A stretch of DNA of 36,226 nucleotides from GCA-002722245 sp038154685 (GCA_038154685.1 JAYPYW010000030.1:1-36226), one strand, 5' to 3'. Positions 22,880 through 31,104 are shown, numbered from the stretch's first letter. Notes: a model not told the origin generated them from the letters alone. Translations and numbers: made by a program.

Positions 22880-23649
22880 GAGAAGTGCTCCAAAAAGTCA
22901 TCAACTATATATTTATAAGCCAGGTCTCTGGTAACCTTATCTCCATCAACAATTTTAAAGTTTGGCTCAGTAGAGTAATCCATTTCAGGAGCAGGGTTGT
23001 CAATTAGTTCGGCCATTTTTGGATAGAAAGTTCTTTTTTCAGCATGGTCAGGTGAGCAACCATTATAAACTTCATTCCATTTTTGATTATCGATTATGGC
23101 TTTGATAATTCCAATGCAGTCTTCTAAATGAATCATGTTGATTAAAGAACATGGTTGAGGTACCTTTCGGCCGCTTTTTTGAAAAAAGTTTCCTGGGTGA
23201 CGGTTAGGTCCTAAAAGGCCAGCCATTCGAAAGGCCGTGAAATCATTGGTTCCCGACTTTAATATTTCCTCAACCTTAAATATAATTGAATTAGGGTTTA
23301 ATGGTCCATTTGATTCATCAACCCAATCGTTATTGTTTTTATAAACAGAGGTTGAGCTAGTGTAAATTACTTTTGAAATACCTCGCACTTCAATTACCTC
23401 TTTTAGTTTCTTAAAGTTTTCTAGATTTTTATGAGGTAATGAAATGATTAGCAAATCGCCGTCAAAAAAGTCTGATTGAATTTGATCTGGGGTTTCGATG
23501 TCACCTATAAACCCATTTATACTTTCTTTTTCTAACTTTTCAAAAGATTCCTTAGATCTAACAAGACCTTTTAAAATGTGCCCATCTTTCTTTAAAGCTT
23601 TAGCCAAAGGAAGTCCTAACCAACCACATCCAAATATTGAAATTTTCAT
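22864..23649 (-). CDS. NAD(P)-binding protein, YeeZ-like SDR/epimerase family
   Basis: A 261-residue Rossmann protein. The nucleotide-binding motif is GCGWLGLPLA (residues 7-16), where G-C-G-W-L-G is characteristic of the YeeZ-type extended SDR group. Further on: LIISLPHKN (about 67-75), VIYTSSTSVY (about 93-102, with the S-T-S-V-Y block holding the active-site-region Tyr), FRMAGLLGPNRHPG (about 138-151) and a FYPKMAELIDNPAP segment near the C-terminus. The substrate is unknown. The last residues SKHPP and the stop come from an intergenic repeat that has run into the 3' end of the gene. Confidence 0.85.
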   Translation of the reverse strand: MKISIFGCGWLGLPLAKALKKDGHILKGLVRSKESFEKLEKESINGFIGDIETPDQIQSDFFDGDLLIISLPHKNLENFKKLKEVIEVRGISKVIYTSSTSVYKNNNDWVDESNGPLNPNSIIFKVEEILKSGTNDFTAFRMAGLLGPNRHPGNFFQKSGRKVPQPCSLINMIHLEDCIGIIKAIIDNQKWNEVYNGCSPDHAEKRTFYPKMAELIDNPAPEMDYSTEPNFKIVDGDKVTRDLAYKYIVDDFLEHFSKHPP

Positions 23650-23722
23650 AGATTCTAAAGGAAGTGAAAAACTGCCTATAATCTTAATCCAATTGATAAA
23701 TAGAATTTAATATTTAATTAAT

Positions 23723-23792
23723 TCGCCCTCAGATTTCTCAGATGTTTATTTAGGATAGTTTTATCTTAGTAATCTCAGCAATCTGAGGGCGA
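23723..23792. repeat. Inverted repeat with CCCTCAGATT arms
   Basis: TCGCCCTCAGATT (23723-23735) is the exact reverse complement of 23780-23792, with a further partly matching stretch inward. It lies between the glyA terminator and the start of the YeeZ-like gene. The CAGATTTCTCAGAT wording is similar in style to the repeat at 20203-20272. Confidence 0.8.
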
Positions 23793-23801
23793 TTCAAAAA
23801 A

Positions 23802-23826
23802 AATCCCCCGACAAAGTCGAGGGATT
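23802..23826 (-). terminator. Terminator of glyA
   Basis: AATCCCTCGAC / GTCGGGGGATT with a three-base loop on the minus strand, one mismatch in eleven, followed by a run of eight T residues. It begins 37 bases after the glyA stop. Confidence 0.85.
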
Positions 23827-23834
23827 ATCTATAT

Positions 23835-23861
23835 CGTCATCCTTTGCGGAATCGAAGAATT
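23835..23861. repeat. Single copy of a CGTCATYCT dispersed repeat
   Basis: CGTCATCCTTTGCGGAATCG followed by AAGAATT resembles the arms of the inverted repeat at 32051-32150 (CGTCATTCTGA...CGACTGAAGGATCT). It ends directly at the glyA stop codon (23863-23865). Confidence 0.55.
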
Positions 23862-23862
23862 A

Positions 23863-25149
23863 TTACGCAACAACAGGTGTAGCAAATAAAGGCTTACCAG
23901 CCATCATTGATTTAACCTTTTCACCAATTGCAGCTAATTTTGCATCATCTCCAGCAGCCATTAAAGCTTCATCAACTAATCCTACGATTTCAACCATTCC
24001 AGCTTCGTCAATACCTCTTGTAGTGATTGCGTTAGTTCCAAATCTAATTCCAGAAGTAACAAATGGAGATTTGTCATCGAAAGGAACCATGTTTTTATTA
24101 GTTGTAATATGAGCTTGTCCTAGAACAGCCTCAGCAACTTTACCAGTTAAATCTTTCGATCTTAAATCGATTAACATTGAGTGGTTATCTGTACCACCAG
24201 AAATGATTTTGTATCCTCTCTTGATCATTTCTTCCGCCATTACTGCAGCATTTAATTTTACCTGCTTAGCGTATTGTAAGTAATCATCTGATAAAGCTTC
24301 ACCAAAAGCAACAGCCTTAGCAGCAATAACGTGCTCTAATGGTCCACCTTGAGTTCCTGGGAAAACAGCTCCATCAAGAACTTGGCTCATCATTTTTGTA
24401 GAACCTTTTAATGTTTTGAATCCAAATGGGTTTTCAAAATCTTCTCCCATCATTATAACACCTCCTCTTGGACCTCTTAAAGTTTTGTGAGTAGTTGTAG
24501 TTACGATATGACAATCTTTCATTGGATCGTTTAATAATCCTTTTGCGATTAATCCAGATGGGTGAGAAATATCTGCTAATAAAATTGCTCCAACTTGATC
24601 ACAAGCTTTTCTCATGGTTGCGTAATCCCAATCTCTTGAGTAAGCTGATGCTCCAGCGATAACTAACTTTGGTTTTAAATCTAAAATTTGGTTAGCTACT
24701 TTATTGAAGTCGATTCTTCCAGTTTCTTCTTCAACACCATAAAAGTTTGCGTCGAACCATTTTCCAGAAACGTTTACTGGAGAACCGTGTGATAAGTGAC
24801 CACCATGTGAAAGGTCGAAACCTAAAACTTTATCTCCTGGATTTAAGAAAGCAGAGAAAACAGCCATGTTTGCTTGAGCACCTGAGTGAGGCTGAACATT
24901 AGACCATTTTGCACCGAATAATTCGTTTAATCTATTAATTGCTAAAGATTCAATTTCATCAACAACTTCACAACCACCATAGTAACGTTTACCAGGTAAT
25001 CCTTCAGCGTATTTGTTAGTTAAAATACTACCCATTGCCTCCATAACTTGGTCTGAAACAAAGTTTTCAGAAGCAATTAATTCAATCCCTTCAAGTTGCC
25101 TTTTGTTTTCTTGTTGGATGAAATCGAAAATTTGAGAATCTCTCTTCAT
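23863..25149 (-). CDS. glyA: Serine hydroxymethyltransferase
   Basis: PLP enzyme interconverting serine and glycine with transfer of a one-carbon unit to tetrahydrofolate. The 428 residues match bacterial GlyA. Motifs: IELIASENFVS (about 22-32), NKYAEGLPGKRYYGGCE (about 47-63), PHSGAQANMAVFSAFLNPGD (about 87-106), DISHPSGLIA with the PLP-interacting Asp/His, the PLP lysine in TTTTHKTLRGPRGG, and SGIRFGTNAITTRG near the C-terminus. A very good promoter lies 35 bases upstream and a terminator downstream, so it is monocistronic. It shares serine with the sdaA and cysE products encoded elsewhere in the window. Confidence 0.97.
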   Translation of the reverse strand: MKRDSQIFDFIQQENKRQLEGIELIASENFVSDQVMEAMGSILTNKYAEGLPGKRYYGGCEVVDEIESLAINRLNELFGAKWSNVQPHSGAQANMAVFSAFLNPGDKVLGFDLSHGGHLSHGSPVNVSGKWFDANFYGVEEETGRIDFNKVANQILDLKPKLVIAGASAYSRDWDYATMRKACDQVGAILLADISHPSGLIAKGLLNDPMKDCHIVTTTTHKTLRGPRGGVIMMGEDFENPFGFKTLKGSTKMMSQVLDGAVFPGTQGGPLEHVIAAKAVAFGEALSDDYLQYAKQVKLNAAVMAEEMIKRGYKIISGGTDNHSMLIDLRSKDLTGKVAEAVLGQAHITTNKNMVPFDDKSPFVTSGIRFGTNAITTRGIDEAGMVEIVGLVDEALMAAGDDAKLAAIGEKVKSMMAGKPLFATPVVA

Positions 25150-25183
25150 GTTTGTGTGTATAAAAGATCAATAGAATGAGCGG

Positions 25184-25213
25184 CAAATTTACGATTAATT
25201 CGGCAATAATCAA
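25184..25213 (-). promoter_or_regulatory. Promoter of glyA, overlapping an inverted repeat
   Basis: On the minus strand: TTG (25211-25213), a 19-base spacer and a perfect -7 box TAAATTTG (25184-25191), 35 bases ahead of the ATG. The TTG is supplied by the edge of the inverted repeat 25212-25288. Confidence 0.7.
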
Positions 25214-25288
25214 TTGGCAATTGGCAATCAAATTCTAATAAGTTTTCAAATAATTATTAACTAATTATAAGATTGCTAATTGCTAATT
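25212..25288. repeat. Inverted repeat with AATTGGCAATTGGCAATC arms
   Basis: Arm 25212-25229 pairs with 25271-25288 at 16 of 18 positions; each arm is itself a double copy of an eight-base word (AATTGGCA / TGCTAATT). It fills the space between the DUF547 gene's 3' end and the glyA promoter. Confidence 0.8.
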
Positions 25289-25301
25289 TTAGATTGCATG
25301 A

Positions 25302-26783
25302 TTATTTCGAAATAAACCTCAACCCAAAGTTGAAAGTTGCACCGGCTCCCTGATTAATTCCAGCAAAGAAATTTGTGTAAGAAGCTTCAATTTGTAATTG
25401 TTTGAATAACTGATATTTTCCACCAATTCCAGCTTGGGCAAAATAATTAGGTAGGCTTGACATTACCGGCCAATATTGAAGTTGTGTATAAATTGTTGCT
25501 TTAGGAGTGGGGAAGTAGCTAAAGAAAACACTAATTGGGGTTTCCAAGCTCGTTTGGTTTAAACCTTCTCCGCTGCCAACTTCAGGTATTCTTACCCAGG
25601 CAGCCAATTCGGTAAATACCTGGTATTTTGTCCCAAAAGTTTTGTCGTAGAAAAATTGGGTCCATGATGTGTATCTCTGCCAATCCAGCCAAGGCGTTCC
25701 TTGTAATTCCTGAGCAACTGGAATCCAGAAAGTTGATTGCATTGAAAATTTCGGAATGCTTTTAATTGGATTCCATTTGATTTTTGGACCAATAGTAGAT
25801 ATGGTAGTTCGGTTATTGTCGTTTTGTTCGTATTTAAAAATGTTTGCTGCATAGCTGTCAGCAACATCATTCCTAACACTTCTAAGGTTTACATCTAAAC
25901 CAATATTAAACCTTGCTGATTTAGAAACACCATAATTGAATGTCATCATAGTTGTGTTCCAGGTGTTTCTGGTATCACCAGTTACTTTTTTACCATCTTC
26001 TCCAAATCCACCAGTTTGGGTGTACATATTATTAAATACTACAATCTCAAATTGTCCTTGTTTTAAAAGTACGGATGGCGTGTAAGTAGCAATGTTTGAA
26101 AGCGATTGTTTTTGGTTGTTTAAGCTCCAGTCGTAAGCATAGTAGGAAAACGATTCTATATTTTGCTTTTTATACTTATTAATAAAGGCAATAACATTTT
26201 TGTTTGATCCCCCAAAGTCATCAGCGTACCATTTGAATATTTCTGAGATTTTTATTTTTCCTTCCTCGTCTGTCTTTATAAAGGCAGGATCATTAACCGC
26301 CCATGATGTAACCGAGTCTAATTGACTTTCAAGTTTGCTTTCTTCATAAGCGAAATTTTGAATAGGTGGGCAACTCTTAGCTCCGCAAACCAAAGCAAAA
26401 TGCACTCTTGGGTCATTATAAGTAGGGCGGATAATTTTGTTTTCTAAGTCGTTTAAAGTGATGTTTTTGTCTCCAACTAAAACTTTGTTAGCGTCAAAAA
26501 ATCCAGGAATTGCAGTTGGGCTAGCCGTAGGGTAATTGTTTACTACCTGTTGAATAACCAATAGATTATATAAGTTGATATAGGCTGCTTTACTAGGTGA
26601 TGATATAACCTCTTTGTTCAGCGAGTCTATTAATTGGGAGAGTTCACTCTGTTTTTCATTCTTTACAAGATTATAGTTTACTGCGTTATTTGAAACAACA
26701 TTTTTTAGGAAGTTGTTAAGGTATTGAGCCTGTAAACCAGACCAAGACATAATTATTAACGATAAGGTGATAATCTTTTTCAT
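25302..26783 (-). CDS. DUF547 domain fused to a predicted outer-membrane beta-barrel
   Basis: A 493-residue exported protein. The signal peptide is about 1-19 (ending LQAQ). Residues about 30-220 are a complete DUF547 domain: AAYINLYNLLVIQQVVNNYP, IPGFFD, LNDLENKIIRPTYNDPRVHF, ALVCGAKSCPPI (about 131-142) and KISEIFKWYADDFG, closing in YAYDWSLN. Free-standing DUF547 proteins end about there. Residues about 225-493 alternate short aromatic-bounded strands and polar turns (FGLRFISK at the very end), as in outer-membrane barrels. The predicted topology is a periplasmic DUF547 domain tethered to a barrel. DUF547 is of unknown function. It is divergent from the FAD oxidoreductase by 118 bases. The barrel call is inference from the strand pattern. 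Confidence 0.8.
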   Translation of the reverse strand: MKKIITLSLIIMSWSGLQAQYLNNFLKNVVSNNAVNYNLVKNEKQSELSQLIDSLNKEVISSPSKAAYINLYNLLVIQQVVNNYPTASPTAIPGFFDANKVLVGDKNITLNDLENKIIRPTYNDPRVHFALVCGAKSCPPIQNFAYEESKLESQLDSVTSWAVNDPAFIKTDEEGKIKISEIFKWYADDFGGSNKNVIAFINKYKKQNIESFSYYAYDWSLNNQKQSLSNIATYTPSVLLKQGQFEIVVFNNMYTQTGGFGEDGKKVTGDTRNTWNTTMMTFNYGVSKSARFNIGLDVNLRSVRNDVADSYAANIFKYEQNDNNRTTISTIGPKIKWNPIKSIPKFSMQSTFWIPVAQELQGTPWLDWQRYTSWTQFFYDKTFGTKYQVFTELAAWVRIPEVGSGEGLNQTSLETPISVFFSYFPTPKATIYTQLQYWPVMSSLPNYFAQAGIGGKYQLFKQLQIEASYTNFFAGINQGAGATFNFGLRFISK

Positions 26784-26901
26784 GAAACCATTATTTTAGG
26801 ATCAGTGTAAAGGTTAAAAAATAATCAAAACCAATTTGTCTGAACACCGACATAAAGTTGTGATTTAAATTTTAAACTTTACGACAACTTAAAACTGCTA
26901 A

Positions 26902-28236
26902 ATGACCCACGTTGCGATAATTGGTAATGGAATTGCTGGCGTTACCGCTGCAAGGCACATCCGAAAGAATTCAGATTATAAAATCACGCTTATTTCTGCC
27001 GAAACAAATTATTTTTTTAGCAGAACTGCGCTTATGTATGTTTACATGGGGCATATGAAGTTTGAACATACACAGCCTTATGAGCCTTGGTTTTGGAAGA
27101 AAAATAGAATTGATTTAAAAAAGGGATATGTTAATAAAATTGATTTTGATGGTAAAACGTTAAAGTTTGCTGAAGGAGATGACTTGAAATATGATAAACT
27201 CATTTTAGCAACAGGGTCGAAACCAAATAAGTTTGGTTGGAAAGGTCAGGATTTAGATGGCGTAGGAGGTTTGTTTAGTAAGCAAGACCTCGATCATATG
27301 GAAGAATTTACAAAAAACATTTCCAGAGGTGTGATTGTTGGTGGAGGATTGATTGGTGTGGAGATGGCTGAAATGCTTTTGAGTAGAGGGATCCCTGTTA
27401 CATTTTTAGTAAGAGAAGAAAGGTTTTGGGGTAATGTGCTTCCAAAAGAAGAAGGAGAGCTTATTATGCGTCACATGAAAGAGCATCATGTGGACTTAAG
27501 ATTAAATACTGAGCTTGATGAAATTATTGATGATGGAAATGGAAGGGCTAAAGCTGTAAAAACTAAAGATGGAGAGATTATAGAGTGTGGTTGGGTAGGT
27601 TTGACTGCAGGGGTTTCTCCAAATATCAATTTCTTAAAGGATTCCGCTTTGGATACCAATCGAGGGGTTTTGGTGGAAAGAAATTTCCAAACGAATATTC
27701 CTGATGTATATGCTATTGGCGATTGTGCTGAATTTAGGAGCCCTTTTGATGGGCGTCGTCCAATTGAGCAAGTTTGGTATACAGGTAGAATTATGGGAGA
27801 GACTGTTGCGCAAACAGTCACTGGTAATGAAACTAAATATAAACCGGGGCATTGGTTTAATTCTGCTAAGTTTTTCGATATAGAGTATCAGACTTATGGT
27901 TGGGTTTTTCCAAAGTTGAATGAAGGTCAAAAAGATTTTTACTGGGAGCATCCAAAAGGTAAGATGTGTATGCATTTTGTTTTTGAAGATGCTTCAAGGA
28001 AGTTTATTGGAGTTAATACATTTGGAATTAGATTAAGACATCATGTTTTTGATGGTTGGTTAAACGAATCTGCATCAATAGAACATGTTATGGAGCATTT
28101 AAAGGACGCAAATTTCGATCCTGAATTCTATTCACAATATGAAAAAGATATTGTAAATCAGTTTAATGAGGAAAATGGAACTTCAATTCAGCCAAAGAAA
28201 AAGAGTTGGAAACGAATTTTAAAGTTTGTTAAGTAA
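26902..28236 (+). CDS. NAD(P)/FAD-dependent oxidoreductase
   Basis: A 444-residue flavoprotein of the pyridine-nucleotide-disulfide reductase fold, close in outline to rubredoxin/ferredoxin or nitrite-reductase-like NADH oxidoreductases. The FAD site is IIGNGIAGVTAARHI (6-20), the middle motif ILATGSKP (101-108), the NAD(P) site VIVGGGLIGVEMAE (144-157), and the second FAD motif DVYAIGDCAEF (268-278). No CxxC redox disulfide is visible, so electrons likely pass to a separate acceptor. An extra C-terminal domain (about 310-425) is followed by a Lys-rich tail KKKSWKRILKFVK that may touch the membrane. Its stop shares one base with the next gene's ATG (TAATG), so it probably partners with that iron-sulfur membrane protein. 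Confidence 0.85.
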   Translation: MTHVAIIGNGIAGVTAARHIRKNSDYKITLISAETNYFFSRTALMYVYMGHMKFEHTQPYEPWFWKKNRIDLKKGYVNKIDFDGKTLKFAEGDDLKYDKLILATGSKPNKFGWKGQDLDGVGGLFSKQDLDHMEEFTKNISRGVIVGGGLIGVEMAEMLLSRGIPVTFLVREERFWGNVLPKEEGELIMRHMKEHHVDLRLNTELDEIIDDGNGRAKAVKTKDGEIIECGWVGLTAGVSPNINFLKDSALDTNRGVLVERNFQTNIPDVYAIGDCAEFRSPFDGRRPIEQVWYTGRIMGETVAQTVTGNETKYKPGHWFNSAKFFDIEYQTYGWVFPKLNEGQKDFYWEHPKGKMCMHFVFEDASRKFIGVNTFGIRLRHHVFDGWLNESASIEHVMEHLKDANFDPEFYSQYEKDIVNQFNEENGTSIQPKKKSWKRILKFVK

Positions 28237-29909
28237 TGAAAGCTATTAGAGGAATAGGTTTAGTATTTTTATTAGGAGCTTTTGTTCTTTTTAATGCTTT
28301 AACATTTATGGGGAAATATTCTGTTTCCCTGAAAAAGTTCGATGAGTATTTAGAGTCAGCTTGGATTAAAAGTGAATACGTAGCCGAGCAAGGGAAACAA
28401 AGAATCGTTGGGAATTGGGGAAGTCACTTAAACTTATCTAGCGAACTGTTGAAGATTTTGCAAGAGTCACATGATTTCCATCGAGCTAAAATTAAAATGC
28501 TCGAAGAAGCTGGAGCCCCAAAAGAAGAAATTGATGCTGAGTGGAGTAAGGTGGTTTGGTTAAAAGACACCAAACAGCATAACGACTATGCTTATCCTTT
28601 GGTTAGAGGATCCGGTAAAGGTTTTGTTGTAGAAAATAAAGGGATATTATTCTTATTAACCTTTGGTTTAGGTATTCTAGGAGGGTTGATGTTTATTTTA
28701 CCTTCGATTAAAATTGATGGTCCAGCTGGAATTAAAAACGATAAAATATTTCAAAATCCAGCTACAAATAAAGGATGGATTTCTTGGCTAGTTTTTGGAT
28801 ACTTGATCACCTTTTATATGGTGTTGTATTTCTTCCCGGAATATGCTGAGAATCAAATTGTAATTGTTGATTCGGTTAGTGAAGCTTTGAGTGGAAATAT
28901 TGCCGGACAATGGTTCTTATACGGTTTCATGTACTGTGTATTCATGCTTGTAATGGGGGTGAGAATGTTTATAAAATACCGCCATAATAAGTATCAAATT
29001 GTAAGGACAATTTCTGTTTTGTTTTTCCAAATAGGTTTTGCCTTTTTAATTCCGGAATTACTGGTTAGGTTTAATATGCCTTGGTATGATTTTAAGAATG
29101 CCTGGCCGTTGGACTACGATTTCTTTTTCTCGTGGAATTTCCAATCCCTGTTAAATAACGGAACAATGGGAATGTTTATGTTGTTTTGGGGAATCATTTT
29201 AACCTTGATTATTGTACCAGTAATGGTTTATTTCTATGGGAAAAGATGGTATTGTTCGTGGGTTTGTGGTTGTGGAGGATTGGCTGAAACATTAGGAGAT
29301 CCATACAGACAGTTATCTGATAAGTCGATGAAGGCTTGGAAGTTTGAACGTTATATCATTCACGCAGTTTTAGTGTTTGCTGTTTTAATGACTACAGCTA
29401 CCTTAATTGCTATGAACATTGAAGTAAAAGCTGATGGGTATACTTCAGTTTATGAAAATCATGGAGCGACCTTTTTAGGGATTGAAACAGAATCTTACAG
29501 ATCTTGGTATGGATTGTTGATTGGGTCGATCTTTTCTGGAGTTATTGGAACTGGTTTTTACCCAATTTTCGGAAATAGAGTTTGGTGTAGATTTGGTTGC
29601 CCATTAGCAGCTTATATGGGGCTTGTTCAAAGATTTAAATCAAGATTTAGAATTACTACTAACGGAGGTCAATGTATTTCATGTGGTAACTGTTCTACCT
29701 ATTGCGAACAAGGGATTGACGTAAGAGCATATGCTCAAAAAGGACAAAACATTGTTCGATCAAGCTGTGTTGGTTGTGGGGTTTGTTCTGCCGTATGTCC
29801 TAGAGGAGTATTGAAATTAGAAAATGGTCCTGAAGAGAAAAGAATTTCATCTGATAACCCAATTGTTATTGGGAATGATGGAGTTTATTTAAGAGGAGAT
29901 GAGGATTGA
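28236..29909 (+). CDS. Polytopic membrane iron-sulfur protein (NapH/NosR-like)
   Basis: A 557-residue membrane protein with about eight helices (about 6-26, 136-157, 180-200, 225-247, 256-278, 310-334, 372-394, 425-446). Between helices 1 and 2 lies a helical loop of about 110 residues. The NapH/NosR/CcoG-type cysteine motifs follow: YCSWVCGCGG (C340, C344, C346) and WCRFGCPLAAYMG (C451, C455). At the C-terminus are two 4Fe-4S motifs, CISCGNCSTYC (C480-C490) and CVGCGVCSAVC (C511-C521), each followed by a proline or equivalent turn. The NosR FMN-binding domain is not present. It likely carries electrons across or within the membrane, taking them from the adjacent flavoprotein (inference). The acceptor is unknown. 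A perfect terminator follows. Confidence 0.85.
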   Translation: MKAIRGIGLVFLLGAFVLFNALTFMGKYSVSLKKFDEYLESAWIKSEYVAEQGKQRIVGNWGSHLNLSSELLKILQESHDFHRAKIKMLEEAGAPKEEIDAEWSKVVWLKDTKQHNDYAYPLVRGSGKGFVVENKGILFLLTFGLGILGGLMFILPSIKIDGPAGIKNDKIFQNPATNKGWISWLVFGYLITFYMVLYFFPEYAENQIVIVDSVSEALSGNIAGQWFLYGFMYCVFMLVMGVRMFIKYRHNKYQIVRTISVLFFQIGFAFLIPELLVRFNMPWYDFKNAWPLDYDFFFSWNFQSLLNNGTMGMFMLFWGIILTLIIVPVMVYFYGKRWYCSWVCGCGGLAETLGDPYRQLSDKSMKAWKFERYIIHAVLVFAVLMTTATLIAMNIEVKADGYTSVYENHGATFLGIETESYRSWYGLLIGSIFSGVIGTGFYPIFGNRVWCRFGCPLAAYMGLVQRFKSRFRITTNGGQCISCGNCSTYCEQGIDVRAYAQKGQNIVRSSCVGCGVCSAVCPRGVLKLENGPEEKRISSDNPIVIGNDGVYLRGDED

Positions 29910-30016
29910 GAAGGTGAGGAGATATAATAAAACAAAAACGGGAAGCTTTGCTTCCCGTTTTTGTTTTATTGTTTAACTATTCTATTATCACAACTCCTCA
30001 TTTCCACATCTCCTTT
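29891..30016. repeat. Imperfect inverted repeat around the operon terminator
   Basis: GGAGATGAGGATTGAGAAGG-type sequence at 29891-29923 is mirrored, imperfectly, by 29987-30016 (ACTCCTCATTTCCACATCTCCTT). The left arm includes the last codons (GDED) and stop of the iron-sulfur protein gene; the terminator hairpin lies between the arms. Confidence 0.6.
29926..29970 (+). terminator. Terminator of the FAD oxidoreductase-iron-sulfur operon
   Basis: A perfect 21-pair stem (AATAAAACAAAAACGGGAAGC and its complement) around the loop TTT; the GC-rich top GGGAAGC/GCTTCCC and following T-rich arm make a strong bidirectional terminator. Confidence 0.93.
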
Positions 30017-30027
30017 AAGAACACACT

Positions 30028-30051
30028 AAAGCCCCGATTTCTCGAGGCTTT
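30028..30051. terminator. Second hairpin, terminator-like
   Basis: AAAGCCCCGA, loop TTTC, TCGAGGCTTT: a ten-position stem with one C/A mismatch. It is followed by TGTTTAATC on the plus strand. Its role as a backup terminator is possible but not certain. Confidence 0.45.
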
Positions 30052-30215
30052 GTTTAATCAGTTTGTTATATCAGATTGTAAGAAGTTCGTTCTAACAAGT
30101 CAAAGATATGTTCAAAGCTGACAGAATAGAAGTTGTAATTGCTAAAACGGGTTAATTAAAGGTTAAAATGTGTGAAAGTAAAACTGAAGTGTAAGATTCT
30201 TAACTGAAATGAATG

Positions 30216-30223
30216 TAAATTTG
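30216..30223 (+). promoter_or_regulatory. -7 box of the panE-like gene
   Basis: TAAATTTG is a perfect TAnnTTTG match, 27 bases before the TTG start at 30251. No TTG is found at the -33 distance. Confidence 0.5.
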
Positions 30224-30250
30224 TACTGAATTAAAACCGTTGGTTTTCAG

Positions 30251-31069
30251 TTGATTAAAAGAGTTGCAATAGTTGGTTCGGGAGCTTTAGCTACATTTTA
30301 CGCCTATAAGTGGGGTGAGGGTTATGATGTTTCCGTTCTTGGTTCATGGCAAGAATCTATTGAAGGAATAAACAATGTAGTTGCCGATGATCATCGGTCA
30401 TTAAAGGTTTGTGCTTTTGAAAATTGGTATCAAGCCCAGGAACCTGATATAGTTGTTTGGTTAACAAAAAACTACAAGAACGAATCTACTCTTCAAGTTT
30501 TTAAAAAGCTGAAATGGAACTGTCCTGTTTTAATTCTTCAAAATGGAATTGGGCAAGCGGAACTTTTTAAAAAAGAGTTAACGGTTGATGTTTTTCAGGG
30601 AATAACTAGTCAAGGAGCAAAGTTAATGGTTCCTGGAAAGGTGGAAAATACCGGTGATGGAGATATTATTGTGGAGCAAGACACATTATTTAACGGATTC
30701 CCTGTTGTTCAAACTCCCATATTTGAGAAAATACAACTAAAGAAATTAGCTATAAATGCTGTTTTAAATCCAATTTGTGCTTTGTATAAGGTGAAGAATG
30801 GAGGGGTGTTGGAAGGTGAGCCAAGAAAAGAATTAGAAAGGCTAGTAATTGAGTGCTTTCCTTTTTTCGAAAAAAGGGGAGCTTTTAAATCAGTTGAGGA
30901 TTATTTGGTGGACGTATTGTACATAGCCAATACTACAGCTGAGAATACCAATAGCATGCTTGCTGATGTGCTTTCGGGAAGGCCTACGGAGATTGAATCT
31001 ATTTTGGGGCCAATAAATGAAGAGTTGCAATCGGAGCGGTTAGGAGTTTTGATTAATGACTTAACTTAA
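30251..31069 (+). CDS. panE: Ketopantoate reductase-like protein (PanE/ApbA family)
   Basis: A 272-residue NAD(P)-dependent reductase; the canonical reaction gives pantoate for coenzyme A synthesis. The Rossmann motif is VAIVGSGALATFYAY (about 5-19). The substrate-binding and catalytic Lys/Asn block is LKKLAINAVLNPICAL (about 163-178). The C-terminal helical domain has NSMLADVLSGRPTEIESILG (about 236-255), very close to the family S-M-x-x-D-x-x-x-G-R-x-T-E-I-D motif. The start is TTG, because no ATG or GTG precedes the Rossmann strand and a -7 box lies just upstream. Substrate specificity within the family varies, so the pantothenate role is likely rather than certain. Confidence 0.85.
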   Translation: MIKRVAIVGSGALATFYAYKWGEGYDVSVLGSWQESIEGINNVVADDHRSLKVCAFENWYQAQEPDIVVWLTKNYKNESTLQVFKKLKWNCPVLILQNGIGQAELFKKELTVDVFQGITSQGAKLMVPGKVENTGDGDIIVEQDTLFNGFPVVQTPIFEKIQLKKLAINAVLNPICALYKVKNGGVLEGEPRKELERLVIECFPFFEKRGAFKSVEDYLVDVLYIANTTAENTNSMLADVLSGRPTEIESILGPINEELQSERLGVLINDLT

Positions 31070-31075
31070 AACACT

Positions 31076-31104
31076 CCTTGTTCCCCTCTGGAGAGGGATC
31101 AAGG
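31076..31104. terminator. Hairpin between convergent panE-like and M28 genes
   Basis: CCTTG-TT-CCCTC, loop TGGA, GAGGG-AT-CAAGG. Both stem parts are perfect, separated by a two-base internal mismatch. TTTTT follows at 31111. The hairpin is made of the dispersed repeat and also overlaps the last codons of the M28 gene. Confidence 0.55.

Larger units (their letters stand above)
29910..30250. other. 341-base gene-free region: repeat arms, two hairpins, promoter
   Basis: No open frame with protein character is seen. The left third holds the terminator of the redox operon and repeat arms, then a second hairpin at 30028-30051. The middle (about 30060-30200) is AT-rich without visible structure. 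A -7 box lies at 30216-30223, ahead of the panE-like gene. Confidence 0.7.

Noticed and set aside
25592..25879. Second minus-strand frame overlapping the DUF547-barrel gene
   Set aside because: Same-strand shadow in another frame; the longer gene has a signal peptide and continuous domain motifs.
27486..27975. Two antisense frames of about 110 residues inside the FAD oxidoreductase gene
   Set aside because: Overlapping shadows in different frames; the sense strand has complete family motifs throughout.
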